A DNA stretch of 64,000 bases from Catenaria anguillulae PL171. Taxonomy: Eukaryota > Blastocladiomycota > Blastocladiomycetes > Blastocladiales > Catenariaceae. The position numbers were made by a program, and so were the translations under genes. The stretch covers positions 744,001 to 808,000 of the forward strand of contig MCFL01000001.1 in assembly GCA_002102555.1 (NCBI GenBank), written 5' to 3'. The notes beneath the pieces are model-generated. The model did not search any database and was not told the origin of the DNA. It saw only the letters and a list, made by a program, of their open reading frames with translations. Within the stretch, counting starts at the first letter, position 1; every line of letters starts with the position of its first letter. Positions 22,937 to 34,711 of this stretch are shown here, piece after piece.

Positions 22937-24665
22937 CTAGTAGGGAATGAAAGCGGTGGCAACAGTAACAGCGCGGATAATGGAATTGACGGCGAAGGGG
23001 TCAGACGAGTCATTCAAATAATCGCGGCCAATGTGCTCCATCAATACCCGATTCAACAACGCCTCCTCCTCGGCCGAGACATTGAGGCACACCTCAACGT
23101 GATTCGGAGAGTCCTCCACCGCTGTGTCAGCGTCCTCGATTCCAAACAAAGCAGCATCAACAAAGTTATGATCTTCGTCGGCAGCACTCACACGATCAGA
23201 AATGAACAGATCCAGCGGCGTGCGGTTGGACTGGGAGCTCAGCGGGTGATGGTTCCATGCTTGAACTTTATGCGCGAGTGAGCGGTTGAGCGCGGGCAGG
23301 ACAACCCAGTGGAGTGCAGCAATGTGAATCCGGTTGTCCACATTCAAGTAGCCTTCCCGCTCGAGACCGCGCAACACTGATGCCCATGCCTGCACAATGA
23401 CAAGAGTCGGCGGCAATGTAATGAAGCGAGAAAACGAGAAAACACACCATCGGATCTAGAATCGACGAGCAAGCAACATACCATGCCGACTTGAAGATTG
23501 ACGTCCCTCCAGAGTCGTTCAATACGTTGGTTATGCACGCTTCGTCCTCGGATGTACGAACCGCGATTCCGCCCCTTGACGGCAACCATTTCGTCGTGAA
23601 CAAAGTTGTTCTCAGTCCCATAATCTCCACGGCAGCGGCTCGGGTACCCGTACTTCTTGACAGCGTCATGGAACAGGGACAGTACAGTGGCGGCAGTGTT
23701 GTTGTTGCTTGCGCGGAGGCCAACAATCATGCGCGAGTGACCATCAATGAAACCGTGCACGATAACTTTCCACCTTAACATGAAAGCCGAGCATAATCAG
23801 TGTGAGATTAACGAGGTCGATGCGGGTCGAGGGAAATCGGTCCCGCGTCAACAATTGAAGAATGAGCGGACCGGATCAACTTATGCCACCCGTCGTTGTG
23901 CCAAAGGGCCATGGATCCTGCGACACGGTACTGCCGCCGCCGGATGGTCGCCTTCCAGCGCAAGGCGGCGGCGATTGGGCTGACGCGCCTGAGGGATTCT
24001 TGAATACGCAAGTGCTGTACTGGTCGAAGCAAGGTGCTGTGGACAAAACCCCAAGTCATGCGCCAGCCGGCGTTCGGGTGCTGATCCACATACTGTTTGA
24101 CAAGGCGGTCGAGCTGCGCATCGGTCATGGTAGCGTATGTGATCCGTTGCCGGATGCCGTACTCGTTGATGCGGCGGTGCAGGGTGCGAGCGTTGATGCC
24201 GAAATACTCGGCGATCCTTGAAACGTCCCAGTTTAATGTGTTGCGCAGAAACAGAATGAGATCGGGCGGGATATCGACCCGTGGGCGGCCGCCAGTCAAT
24301 GACAAGCAAACAAAAGAGGCCGTGCCGTGGGGAGAGACAAGTTTGGAGGTGTAGGAGACTGCTTGGATGCGAGACTTGAGGCTGGCGATTTCGTTCAATC
24401 GTTCGTCAATCCACCACTGGGCAATGTATCCCTGCTGACGGGAGACCATGGCGAACATGTCATCCAGCTCTTCACCGATGAGGTGCAAGCGGTCAATGTT
24501 ATCGATTGGATCTTGGCCCGAGTCGAGGATTTCGCGAGCGGTGTCAAGGGCATGGAAGAGCATGCCCTCGAAGGCCCGGCGATGGGCGTGGTCGGTCATG
24601 GCGAGTCCATCATAGCCGGCGATTGGACCATGACGGGAAGCAGTCGAATCATTCAAAGAGTCCAT
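22937..24665 (-). CDS. Integrase-core (DDE) protein with HTH, transposon-derived
   Basis: Exons 24665-23872, 23773-23482 and 23389-22937 give 512 aa. The N-terminal third is helical. An HTH-like stretch follows (LNWDVSRIAEYFGINARTLH), then an arginine-rich segment leads into the integrase fold. Probable DDE residues: Asp in WHNDGWHKLIRW, Asp in CRGDYGTENN and Glu in HNQRIERLWRDV. The family is the integrase-core group spread through fungi and animals, where the HxDGxHKLIRW...HNQRIERLWRDV signature recurs. It acts in the nucleus. All three exons are intact and no terminal repeats were seen, so this may be a domesticated gene or the sole visible ORF of an element. It converges on the Gln-repeat gene. 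Confidence 0.83.
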
Positions 24666-25131
24666 TGCAGCGTGTGAAAAGGAATAGAGCAAGTAATTGA
24701 CGGCACCTAGCCTTGAAAATGTATATCGAAAGGTATATAAACCAGACCAGGTTAAGATCACCATGAGACAAGGCAGGAGGCGAAAGCCCTCCGATCGCCG
24801 TCCACACTGGATGAGGGGCCAGTCGCAGCCAGGTCGCGGCCAGACCCGAGTCGAGGGTTGCCGCAAGGCTACTACATCCTGGTTGGCAGCAGCTTGAGTC
24901 ACGGAAGACTTTTGTAGAAGGATGCTCTCGCCATTCGTATATAGGCTGAAAAAGGCCTCCGTTGGACTTGCCGACAGCGGACTTTCCTGAGTAGGAGCTT
25001 GAACAACTGGTACATGTTGCCGATAGCAAGTGGACACATGCTGCTATGTGTCGTAGGTATAGTTTGGGCTGGGACATATACAGCGCGACGGCGGGGAAAT
25101 GCTCAGGCGTGCCGTGTGGTTTGTGGTCGTC
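24666..25131. other. Intergenic between integrase and thymidylate synthase
   Basis: The upstream region of the integrase gene. The integrase reading frame stays open upstream to 25037, but no better ATG context was found there. No other gene. Confidence 0.45.
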
Positions 25132-25198
25132 GAAGTCGATGTGAATCGACTTCAATGTCAATGTCAATGTCAGTGTCACAAAATCAATGTCAATGTCG
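25132..25198 (+). promoter_or_regulatory. Hairpin plus ATGTCA hexamer array upstream of thymidylate synthase
   Basis: GAAGTCGAT (25132-25140), loop GTGA, then ATCGACTTC (25145-25153) form a perfect 9-bp stem with a GNRA-type tetraloop. Directly after come ATGTCA at 25155, 25161 and 25167, GTGTCA at 25173, and further ATGTCA/ATGTCG copies at 25187 and 25193. The block ends about 95 bp before the TS start, so it lies in the promoter or 5' UTR. A regulatory role is inference. Confidence 0.5.
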
Positions 25199-25249
25199 AA
25201 ACTCGATGTTTTACTTTTGTCGCTGTTCAGCCGCCATACTCAGGATTGA

Positions 25250-26365
<1,116 letters not shown>

Positions 26366-26919
26366 TTGAAGAAGGACATCAAGAGTGCATATGATGAAAT
26401 TGACGACTGTATGTGAAATCGTTTCGTTCTCTTGACGACAGACGCACAATCAACAACGAGAGTAGAAAACGAAAGCGCGGATGGACGGATATGTGGATGG
26501 TACTGGGCGTTTGGCAAATGAACAAGAAGCCACAGAGAGCACAGAAGAGGGGAAAAAGCTGAGGGAGCGGGAAAAGTCAATACAACTGGATGAAAATCAA
26601 GAGTGAAAGAAAGCGAGTGGGTACATACAACTGGGCTGGGGCTTTTGTCTGTTTTTGCCTGGGCAAAGTAAGAGAGGAGAAAGACGGCACGGATATGAAC
26701 AATGATAGAGGAGGAGAAGTGACAAGGAAAAGGGTGGGATGATCGAAAAGATGACGAGGAACAAATCATGTACACAAAGTGGCAAAGCACATTTCCTAAA
26801 GACAAACCGTCCACACACGAGACCCAGAAAAAGAACTGACCAAGAAGAACAAACTCGCGCGGACTCGGCCCGATAAATAAAACAAACAAACACGCAACGA
26901 ACGAATACCGCGGACTTGA
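26366..26919. other. Intergenic between convergent stops
   Basis: 554 bp between the TS stop and the stop of the minus-strand Ser/Pro-rich gene, so mainly 3' UTRs. No gene seen. Confidence 0.5.
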
Positions 26920-28362
26920 TTAATCCATGCTCAATCCATCCAATTGCCTTGCCAAATTCTTGACCATGGCCCTGACCCGCCGTTGCTGCCTGACCTTTTC
27001 CGCTCCATTGGGAGCAGACGACGACGACGCACTCGATGCTGCCGCGGCCGTGCGCTTTGAGATGGACGATGTGGATGCCGTTGACACGCCCGACAAGACG
27101 GCCAGCGCGGTTCCACTGGAGCTCGACCGCGTCCCCGACAGCTTGCGCTTACTGTGGTAGTGAGACTTTGCGCGGTGCGACACAGAGGACGTTGATGTTG
27201 ACGTGGTGGGTGGGGACGCGACCGTGGCGACAACAGGCTTGCGCTTGGTCTTTGGGGTTGCCGACACGCATTTGGGTGACAGGGGTGGCGATGCGGGCAG
27301 ATGCATCATCATCGAGTTGCCCATTGCGTGCGACATGACGGGCGACTCGAGTCCGGCCGATGATGACATGAAGCCGCATCCGCTCAAGTAGCTTGTCAGG
27401 TTGGGAACTGGGAGGTTGTACTGAGACATGGCCAAGTGTAAATCCGACACCGTGGGAGTCGGCGTCGGCGGTGTGGGTGGGTGTGGTGGGAACGGCGACG
27501 AGGCCGTGGCGGGATGTGAAATCGATGGTGGACCCAGGTCCATGGCCATCATGTCGTCGGAAAAGCCACGGGTCGGGCTACTGCTGCCCGACATGCGAAC
27601 GTCCTGGTTGTCCATGTCGACGGCAGACGCGGCAAACGCGGGCGTGAGCGAGAGCGGCGAGTTGGGCGGCGCATTGGTGGGTGCCAATGCCGATGGGTAG
27701 CACAAAGAAGACGTGAGGATGGGCGACGACGGTGGGGCGCATGACCCGTGAACAAAGTGTGACGGTGGCGTGATGGACCGATCCCGGCGACGAGGATTTG
27801 CGTTGGTGCTCATGGTGCGCGCGCTGGCAGACGACGAGGCGAGTGGGAATAGCAGCCGCAACAGTTCGGCAATCGGGAGGTCGGATGCGGACGCACGCGC
27901 GTGGGAAGAAGATTTGGCCGAGGGGCGGCCGCTGGTGGACAGGGCACGGAGTGGGATCTGCGAGTGACCGTCGTCCGAGAGGAGGTGGACCGAAGGGCAT
28001 TCGGAAGTTGAGGAAACGCCTCGGACGTGTGGTAGTGACAGGTCTGGTGATGGAGGCGGCGGGAGGATGAGGGCCGAAGAACGGCGGGGCAACATTTGCG
28101 GAGGCTGAGCCGTCTGTGGGCCGCAATATGAGTAGTTGGGGTATCTTGCGGATGAAGATGAAGATGAGCCTGAGACAATTTGGCCTTGCGCTTGCTGCGG
28201 ACTCATATTGCTGCCAGTGAGGTGGAGCGCAGAGTCAAAGCGCTGTGCCAGTGACTCCATGTTGCCCATGCTGCTCATGGTGGCGTCTTCCATCAACTCG
28301 CCACCACTGCTGAGTGTTGTTGCTGGTACCATGGCCGGGTAGGTCAAGCCGATACCGAGCAT
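26920..28362 (-). CDS. Ser/Pro-rich protein with basic C-terminus, function unknown
   Basis: A single open frame of 480 aa dominated by Ser, Pro, Ala and Thr, with many SP/TP pairs that would suit proline-directed kinases. The C-terminus is basic: KTKRKPV, HYHSKRKLSGTR and finally KVRQQRRVRAMVKNLARQL, a short amphipathic basic helix. It resembles a disordered nuclear regulator, but I recognise no domain. No intron is needed. It could be a transcriptional cofactor or a kinase substrate; both are guesses. Confidence 0.7.
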   Translation of the reverse strand: MLGIGLTYPAMVPATTLSSGGELMEDATMSSMGNMESLAQRFDSALHLTGSNMSPQQAQGQIVSGSSSSSSARYPNYSYCGPQTAQPPQMLPRRSSALILPPPPSPDLSLPHVRGVSSTSECPSVHLLSDDGHSQIPLRALSTSGRPSAKSSSHARASASDLPIAELLRLLFPLASSSASARTMSTNANPRRRDRSITPPSHFVHGSCAPPSSPILTSSLCYPSALAPTNAPPNSPLSLTPAFAASAVDMDNQDVRMSGSSSPTRGFSDDMMAMDLGPPSISHPATASSPFPPHPPTPPTPTPTVSDLHLAMSQYNLPVPNLTSYLSGCGFMSSSAGLESPVMSHAMGNSMMMHLPASPPLSPKCVSATPKTKRKPVVATVASPPTTSTSTSSVSHRAKSHYHSKRKLSGTRSSSSGTALAVLSGVSTASTSSISKRTAAAASSASSSSAPNGAEKVRQQRRVRAMVKNLARQLDGLSMD

Positions 28363-28825
28363 GGGAATCGTGATTTCGAGGCGACTTGGTACAAGTCTGG
28401 GTGTGAGAGTGCCAAAACCGGCTTACAACAGCGGGACGAATGCCAGTGGCGGTCGGTGACAGGGGCAAATGGGCCGAACGAGGTGGATTTCACAACCAGC
28501 GATAACCTGTAGAGACGGGCAAGTGAATGGCGAAGATTGCATCAAGTGTCGAGGGGTGCGACACGGCGATTTACTTGCTGTCATTTGTGACAAATGTAAA
28601 AGAGTTGAAAGCCGATTCATTTTTTGACTTTTTCGAGACTGTCGCGCCACGGGGCGTTGCATCGGGCTTTTGGCTTGCGCTGGATATGGCCATATGCGCG
28701 CGCTGGCCATCGGGCCACAGGCGTTGAAAGTGAATTCAACGGCGACATAACTAGTGAGTCACCGGCCGCTTGAAGCAGCTTCAACTCACGCGACATACGC
28801 TGATTCCATTCGATTCGACTCACTC
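28363..28825. other. Intergenic
   Basis: 463 bp between two minus-strand genes: promoter of the Ser/Pro-rich gene and 3' flank of the reductase. Nothing else seen. Confidence 0.5.
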
Positions 28826-29937
28826 TCATTCCTCAAACAGCTCTGCCTTCCAGAACCGCCTCACTTTCCCGACCTTGGCCGCCGCCTCCTCCACTTGCCC
28901 CCACTCCTCCTTGGTCAACTTTGGCAGGTCACCCACAGCGACAAACTCCCTGATCCTATCCACCTTTGCCGACGTCGACACAACCACATGCCCTGCATCC
29001 AAATTCCACCTCAGCAACACTGCAGCCCGCGACACTTGCTCCTGACCCACGTCGCCGGCCAACCTGGCCGCAATCCGATCCACCACTGCCAAAAACGCCT
29101 TGCCCTCCCTCGTCCCCTCAACCTTGTCGCCCACAGGCACGCTCGCAACTATCGGCACAAGCGGGCCATATGAGGCGAGCTTGATGTTGCGGCGCGCGTG
29201 GTCCGCGCGCAACTTTGGTTGCGGCAGCAGTGGATGGAACTCGATCTGGTTCACCACGGGCAGCGGCACGTTGGTGCCGAGAGCATCAATGTGGTGCGGG
29301 TCAAAGTTGGACACGCCAATGTCACGGACGAGGCCGTCGGATTGCGCTTGTACAAGCTCTGCCCACAGGTCGGCGAGCGTCTTGTTGTTGATGTTTTTCA
29401 CTTGCTCAAGGAATGGACTATGAACGGGTTGACTTTGTGAGTCATTCATCGAGGATTGTTTACTTGGCCAAGCGAAAAAGGCGGCGTACGCATGGATCAA
29501 GTACAGGTCAAAATACTCCGTCTTTGCCAGCTTGAGTCCACGCTCGAGCGTTCCGCGCAAATCGCCCAATCCGGGAAACACCTTGGATGTAATGTACAGG
29601 TCCTGGCGCTTGACTTGCGGGTTTTCGGCCAAGTATTCTTCAAGGGCTACGCCCACTTCGCCTTCCGTGTTGTAAACCTGGTGGCACATACAGTTTCGGA
29701 CGCATGTCAATCAAATGCCTTGGTTTGGTGAGAAACAAAAAGGGACAGACGTGCCTCGGCAGTATCAATGTGACGGATCCCATTGGCCAGCGCAGCCTTG
29801 ATGATATCAATGAGCTCGCGGTTCAAATCCGTCGAGGAGGCAGAGTCGCCGCGCTTGAACCATTTGGTGCCAGTGCCAAAGGCCAGGGCAGGGATTTCGC
29901 GGCCGGTCGACAGGGTCAGTGTAGGTTGTGCAGTCAT
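28826..29937 (-). CDS. Aldo/keto reductase
   Basis: A cytosolic NADPH-dependent reductase of carbonyl substrates. Exons 29937-29755, 29677-29490 and 29417-28826 give 320 aa, the usual length. The catalytic tetrad is visible: Asp in HIDTAE, Tyr in VYNTEGEVG, Lys in ITSKV and His in LIHAP. The IGVSNF-type segment reads [11 protein letters not shown], and [11 protein letters not shown] follows. The first intron must start with GC rather than GT (GAG|GCACGT...CCACCAG|GTT) to join HIDTAE to VYNTE; no GT donor gives the right frame. The second intron is a multiple of three, so the genomic frame stays open through it. Substrate unknown. Confidence 0.93.
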
Positions 29938-30425
29938 GATGGGGCGTGGGTGGATCAGTGTTGTGTACACCTGCATTATTGAGTCTCTTGACGAGAGAGG
30001 AAAGGGTGGCGGGCAGTCCGACCTTGAGACACGGCTCCACCCTTTTGCTGACGAGATCAATCGATGAACAGGCACACGCAATTGCCGGAGCATTATCCGA
30101 TGTTGTCCAACTTGGATAATGGCCACAGCCCACAGTTCGGCTGGCTGTCGCGACCAAGTTTACCAAGACACAGGCATTCGGAGCAAGGGTTAAATCATGT
30201 ACAAGAAAGGCGTGTAGTGTGCATTTCAACGTGTGGATTGGCGGAGGAGGGTGCCATGGAGGGAGAAAAACAAAACAAGCGTAGATGGTACCAAGACGGA
30301 TCATGGCAACGACGGAGAGGGAGAGAACAAAGGAGATGGTACAGAGGATAATGGGAGGGATAACACCGCAACAAATGATTGAGACAACAGGCAAACGAAG
30401 CAGAGAGGTGAGAAATCAAGTTCGC
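29938..30425. other. Intergenic
   Basis: 488 bp between two minus-strand genes: promoter of the reductase and 3' flank of Rab4. No gene seen. Confidence 0.5.
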
Positions 30426-31475
30426 TCAGCACGAGCAACTGGACGAGGCGGGTGTTGTTGCTGGCCCGTACAGGTTGCCAGGCCCGCCGCGAAGAGATGA
30501 GCTGCCGTATTGGATGCCGCTGTTTGTCTTTTCCGGATCGATTTCACCTGTGTGATTGTTGGCTAACGAGTCAGAAAAATGGACACTTGTCTCCAATGGA
30601 AGAAAACCATACCAGCTTCGATTTTCGTCAAGATGGTTCGGGCGCATTTGAAGAATGCCTCGTCCACGTTTTCCCCTGACAATGCGCTTGCTTCCAAATA
30701 CACCAACCCTAACCAAGAGGAGCCACAGTGTCAGTCCACGCCCATGAATCAGGAAATCGATGCCCTTGTGAACATCAGTACCGTTTTCCTGTGCAAATCG
30801 ACTTGCCTCCTCATATGACACTTGACGCTCAGCCGACAAGTCTGACTTGTGACCCACCATCAAGATGAAAATGTCGGGCGATGCGAGCGTTTGCGCGTCA
30901 CTGAGCCAGTTGCCGAGCGTGCCAAAGGATTCACGGCTTGTAATGTCAAAGACGAGGAGTGCACCTGCTGCGCCGCGGTAGTAGCTGCGTGTGACGGAAC
31001 GGAAGCGTTCTTGGCCAGCTGGGGGACGGCGCGTAGAGGTTGATAGTCAGAAGAAGAGGGTGGGAGGAAATGATGGGAATGGGAATGCGTATGTGACGCG
31101 AAGATGCACAAAGTACCAGTGTCCCAGACTTGCAGTTTGACCTTGTGGTTGCCGATGGGAACGATTTTGGAGCCAAACTCGACGCCAATCGTGTGTGAAG
31201 AGTTGTGTTTGACTGTGGAGACAAAGTGAGACAGATAAACGGCAGTGAGAGGCACAGACAAGGTCAATGAGTGGATAACCGAAAATGTGCATCTGTACAT
31301 TTGCCTTCGATGAAGCGGTGTAGAAGACAGGATCTGCAGTGAAAAGTTTTCCTTCAGACGAGACGAGACGAGACGACCGCGGGTTGAACGGTTGCTGAGA
31401 GACGGTAACATACTTTCCGGTGCCAGCGGCGCCAATGATGAGAAACTTGAGGAGAAAGTCGTAAGCGTCGCTCAT
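30426..31475 (-). CDS. rab4: Rab4-type small GTPase
   Basis: A membrane-traffic GTPase of early-endosome recycling. Six exons (31475-31414, 31333-31299, 31212-31117, 31018-30782, 30708-30613, 30547-30426) give 215 aa. Start [16 protein letters not shown]-loop GAAGTGKS, effector region [11 protein letters not shown], switch [21 protein letters not shown] and G5 EASAL are as in Rab4. The end is CSC, a CXC signal for double geranylgeranylation. The G4 box reads HKSD instead of NKxD, a substitution also known in some Rab subfamilies. Exon 2 is only 35 nt. Rab14 is the nearest alternative, but the N-terminus and the effector region favour Rab4. Confidence 0.92.
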
Positions 31476-31968
31476 GATGGCATGCAACGGAGAAAGTAAA
31501 TAGCGTGGGAGTCGTGTCGACAATGAGAAAGCTTGGTGGTTGAAGAAGGCTAAAGCGGGTGCAGCGCAGAAGTGGCCGGGTGGAGTCGGTAGGCAGTGTC
31601 GGCGTGGGCGGATAGGAGCGCAGGCGGGTCGATAAACTGAATGCGTAGGGTGGCAAGAGGCCGATTCATAGCACGCATGTACTTGCAGAGGTAACATTGA
31701 TTCATTGATATTGCCATTTGATTTTGCCGCGGTATGACCAGACCACGTGAAGCAACAGCAAAAGGGAAAATGGGTGGCCAATCAGTCGATCATGATCAAC
31801 AGTCCGTCTCCCAACGGCCCAATGGCCGAGCAGCCTGAGATGAGCAGCTCTCCTCGTCAATGTCCATGTCCATGTCCATGAGCCAACAACATCCTTACCA
31901 CGTGCATATGAATACGTGCATGCAATAGAATCGCTTCAATCGTTTGCTCAACCGCTGTCGCTGTCGCC
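31476..31968. other. Intergenic, divergent promoters of Rab4 and CDT1
   Basis: 493 bp between two ATGs on opposite strands. It contains an ATGTCC array at 31860-31877 (separate entry). No gene seen. Confidence 0.5.
31860..31877 (+). repeat. ATGTCC x3 upstream of CDT1
   Basis: Three exact tandem copies of ATGTCC lie about 90 bp before the CDT1 start. The unit and distance resemble the ATGTCA array before thymidylate synthase. Confidence 0.7.
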
Positions 31969-34454
31969 ATGTCATCCAATCAGTCGCAGTCGCAGTCGCA
32001 GTCGCAGTCGCAGTCGTCCATCAAGGACCACTTTCCCGTCGTTGCCAGAGCCAAAGCCCACGGCACCTCCTCATCCAAGTCCCTCGCACAAAACCACCCG
32101 CCTACCAAGCGCATCCGCCTCAACCTCAACCCGCAGCACCTGCCCTCCTCAGACGACTCGGGGGCGCCCGCGTCCACGTCTGATCCCGTCACCTCCTCGT
32201 CTTCAACTTCTGCTCCGCATGCGCCCGACGCTGCTGCATCAGCGCCGCCAACCAGCCCGCCCCGTCGCATCACCCGTCTCGCTTCCCGCCTCGCAGACCT
32301 CAATGCTCGTGCTGCTACCGTAGCCGCAGCTCCTCTGCCGCCTCGCCCGTCCACGACGTTGCTCGTCCCCACCGCCGCCAAACCCAACACTCGTAAGCGC
32401 AAGATCCAACTCGTCCTTGACGACGACGAGCATGACGACGACAAGGAACAGATCCAAGTGCAGGCCACGGAGACCAACGAAGAACAGGTCAAGAAAGATG
32501 CGCCCACCACACCCACTCGCAAATCGGCGGCTGAGCCCCTTACCCCGGTGAGAAAGACACCCAAGCTGGCCACGCCAATGACGGCCCGCGTTGCCAATGC
32601 ACTCGCCAGGCTTGACAGCCCGCGCCGTGCATCCCCTGCAATGGCTCCGACCTATTCGTTTTCGCCTCGACCGCCGTCAACCAACCCAGCAACACCCATG
32701 TCGGCGGCTGAGCGCTTGCTCAGCCTACTCCCGTCTTCTTCTTCGTCTTCCCCGGCGGCCAATTCGCCACGCAAGGCCACGTCTGCACAGCTGGCTTCCA
32801 AACCATGTACAGATCAACCCACCTTCGTGCTTGCCACAATCGGTTTGATTTGACACTGACTGACCGCACACATGGCACTGCTCCAGCTTCGCTCCGTGCC
32901 CGTCTCGACAAGCTCAACGCAAAGGCTTCCACCCCGCTTCCAGCTACTCCACGCTCCACGGCGCTCGCCACCACCCCACCTTCGTCCTCGCCATCCACGC
33001 GCCTCATTGACACGCTTCCGCACATCCAAGATCTGTTGCCCAAGGGCCACGCCACACCCATCCGGTCTACTCTGCCGCGCGCCTCGGCCACGGTGAACAC
33101 GGCCCCGTCCGCATCCCTCCGCACGCTCTCCTCGACGCTCGAATCGGACCCGTTTCTGGCCAAAGTCCCCCTGCCCGACCACTTGGCCCATCTCGTGTCT
33201 GCATTCAAGGCCCTGGAAACGGTTGTCTGGTACAACCTGTCACGTGGCGACCAAAGCGTTCTCGTGCACATGGCCAAGGCCGTCCAAGCACAATGCAACC
33301 GCCGGTTCGACGCCAACGTGCTTGCACAAATCGTCTCGATGTTTCCCAGCGCCTACATCTTGCAGGGCGTGAAAACACGCAATCCAAACAATGTCGGCCC
33401 AGATGTCGCAAGTGTCAGTGTCGAATTCAACCCGGAATGGGATCACGAACGCGATGCCAACAACAATGACCAAGGTCACGTTGGGCCACGGCCAGTCACC
33501 GATTTGCTCATCAAGGACAAGCCAAAGCGCCTGACACATTTTCGTCAACGCGCCATTGACCTGGTGACTGCCGCACACGACGCGTGGATGCAAGCGCAAG
33601 CCTTGGACCTGAGTGCGTGGACCAGTACCAAGCGCGAGCCGGGGCACTTTTGGCACCCAGAGTTTGACCTGGAGAACGTGCCGGAAGTGACACTGGCAAC
33701 ACTGCCAGCGTACGCGCCCGTGCATTTGGGACCCAACGTCAAGCACTTGATTCCGACGGCGGGCGAAATGCGCAGTCAGCGCATGGCGAGGGAGGCAGCA
33801 GCCAGGGAAGCAGCGGCCGCTGTGGGTGCTGCGCAACGCGGCGGCGGCAGTGCGGGCGGCAAGGAGTCTTTGGCTGCCACTGCCACTGAGGCAGACACGT
33901 CAATTGGTAGCAAGAAGAAATTGTCCGTAGCGGAGCGGCAACAGCAGTTGCGCGACCGCATGGCTGCGCGCGAGGAGGCCGCAAAGGCTCTCGCGGGTAC
34001 CAGTGTGCCGCCCGAGGTCAAGCACAGGTTGCTTGTCTTGTCGCGTGTTGTTTTGGTTGCAAACACCGTGTTCACGTGCGTTTGCATTATCGTGCCTGTT
34101 GACTTTTGCCATTCCCTGACGCTTTGTCGTTTTCTTTCTTGCAGTTTCTTCCAAATGAAATCCAAGCCCGTCGTGTCACTGCGCGACCTCGCAGATGCCG
34201 TCCACCGGTCGTCGCCCACCATCATGTCGATTGACTCGGCCATTGACCACATTACCGTACTGACCGACATTGCCCCCGTGTGTTTTGAAATGTTCAAGAT
34301 TGGCATTGTCCGGCACGTGCGAAAGGGTGAAGGGGCGTCGCCGGCAAAGGTCAAGGATGCTGTTGAGCACGAAAAGGCTAGGCTGCAGCAGCAGGCCGTG
34401 GTGGCGAGTAGTAGTGCGGACAAGGGTACTGCGGCAAAGTTGTTGATGCGGTGA
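31969..34454 (+). CDS. CDT1: DNA replication licensing factor CDT1
   Basis: Loads the MCM helicase with ORC/Cdc6 in G1. Exons 31969-32806, 32887-34075 and 34145-34454 give 778 aa. The central domain (residues ~380-440) matches the CDT1 geminin-binding/winged-helix region: PDHLAHLVSAFKALETVVWY, then DANVLAQIVSMFPSAYIL. The C-terminal winged helix that binds MCM is present (FFQMKSKPVVSLRDLADAV). The N-terminus has five SQ dipeptides running into QSSIKDHF, a PIP-box-like sequence (Qxx[I]xx-F) placed where animal CDT1 has its PCNA-dependent degron. Basic SP/TP-rich linkers (for example TPVRKTPK) suggest CDK control. Yeast-type CDT1 would be far less similar. Confidence 0.88.
31981..32016. repeat. 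(CAGTCG)6 coding the SQ cluster of CDT1
   Basis: Six perfect hexamers in the coding frame give alternating Gln-Ser at residues 5-16, so the SQ motif count can change by repeat slippage. Confidence 0.95.
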
Positions 34455-34711
34455 TTGGGCTCGTCCGTTGTTCATGTTTGCTCATTTGCTCGCTTCCGTT
34501 CCATTTGGATTGGATGCAGTTTTCTTCACATTGTCCTGTTGCCCTCCTTTTTGCACGTGCATTTCGATCTTGTCCTTGGTCCTTTTGCTTTCTTGAACCT
34601 TCTCTCCTTGGGAGACAACCCATTCCTTCATTCAATTCGACCTGCAAATACTTGCTTTTTTAATCAATGTCCCGGAATGCAGCTGCATAACAACACTAGA
34701 CATGCACACAT

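Noticed and set aside
25140-25200. CRISPR-like array
   Set aside because: The hexamers are contiguous without unique spacers; this is a simple tandem repeat in eukaryotic DNA. No CRISPR array was seen anywhere.
32239-32597. Minus-strand frames inside CDT1
   Set aside because: Shadow frames of a strongly supported plus-strand gene.
33739-34423. Minus-strand 215-codon frame over the CDT1 C-terminus
   Set aside because: Antisense shadow; the plus strand encodes the conserved winged-helix domain.
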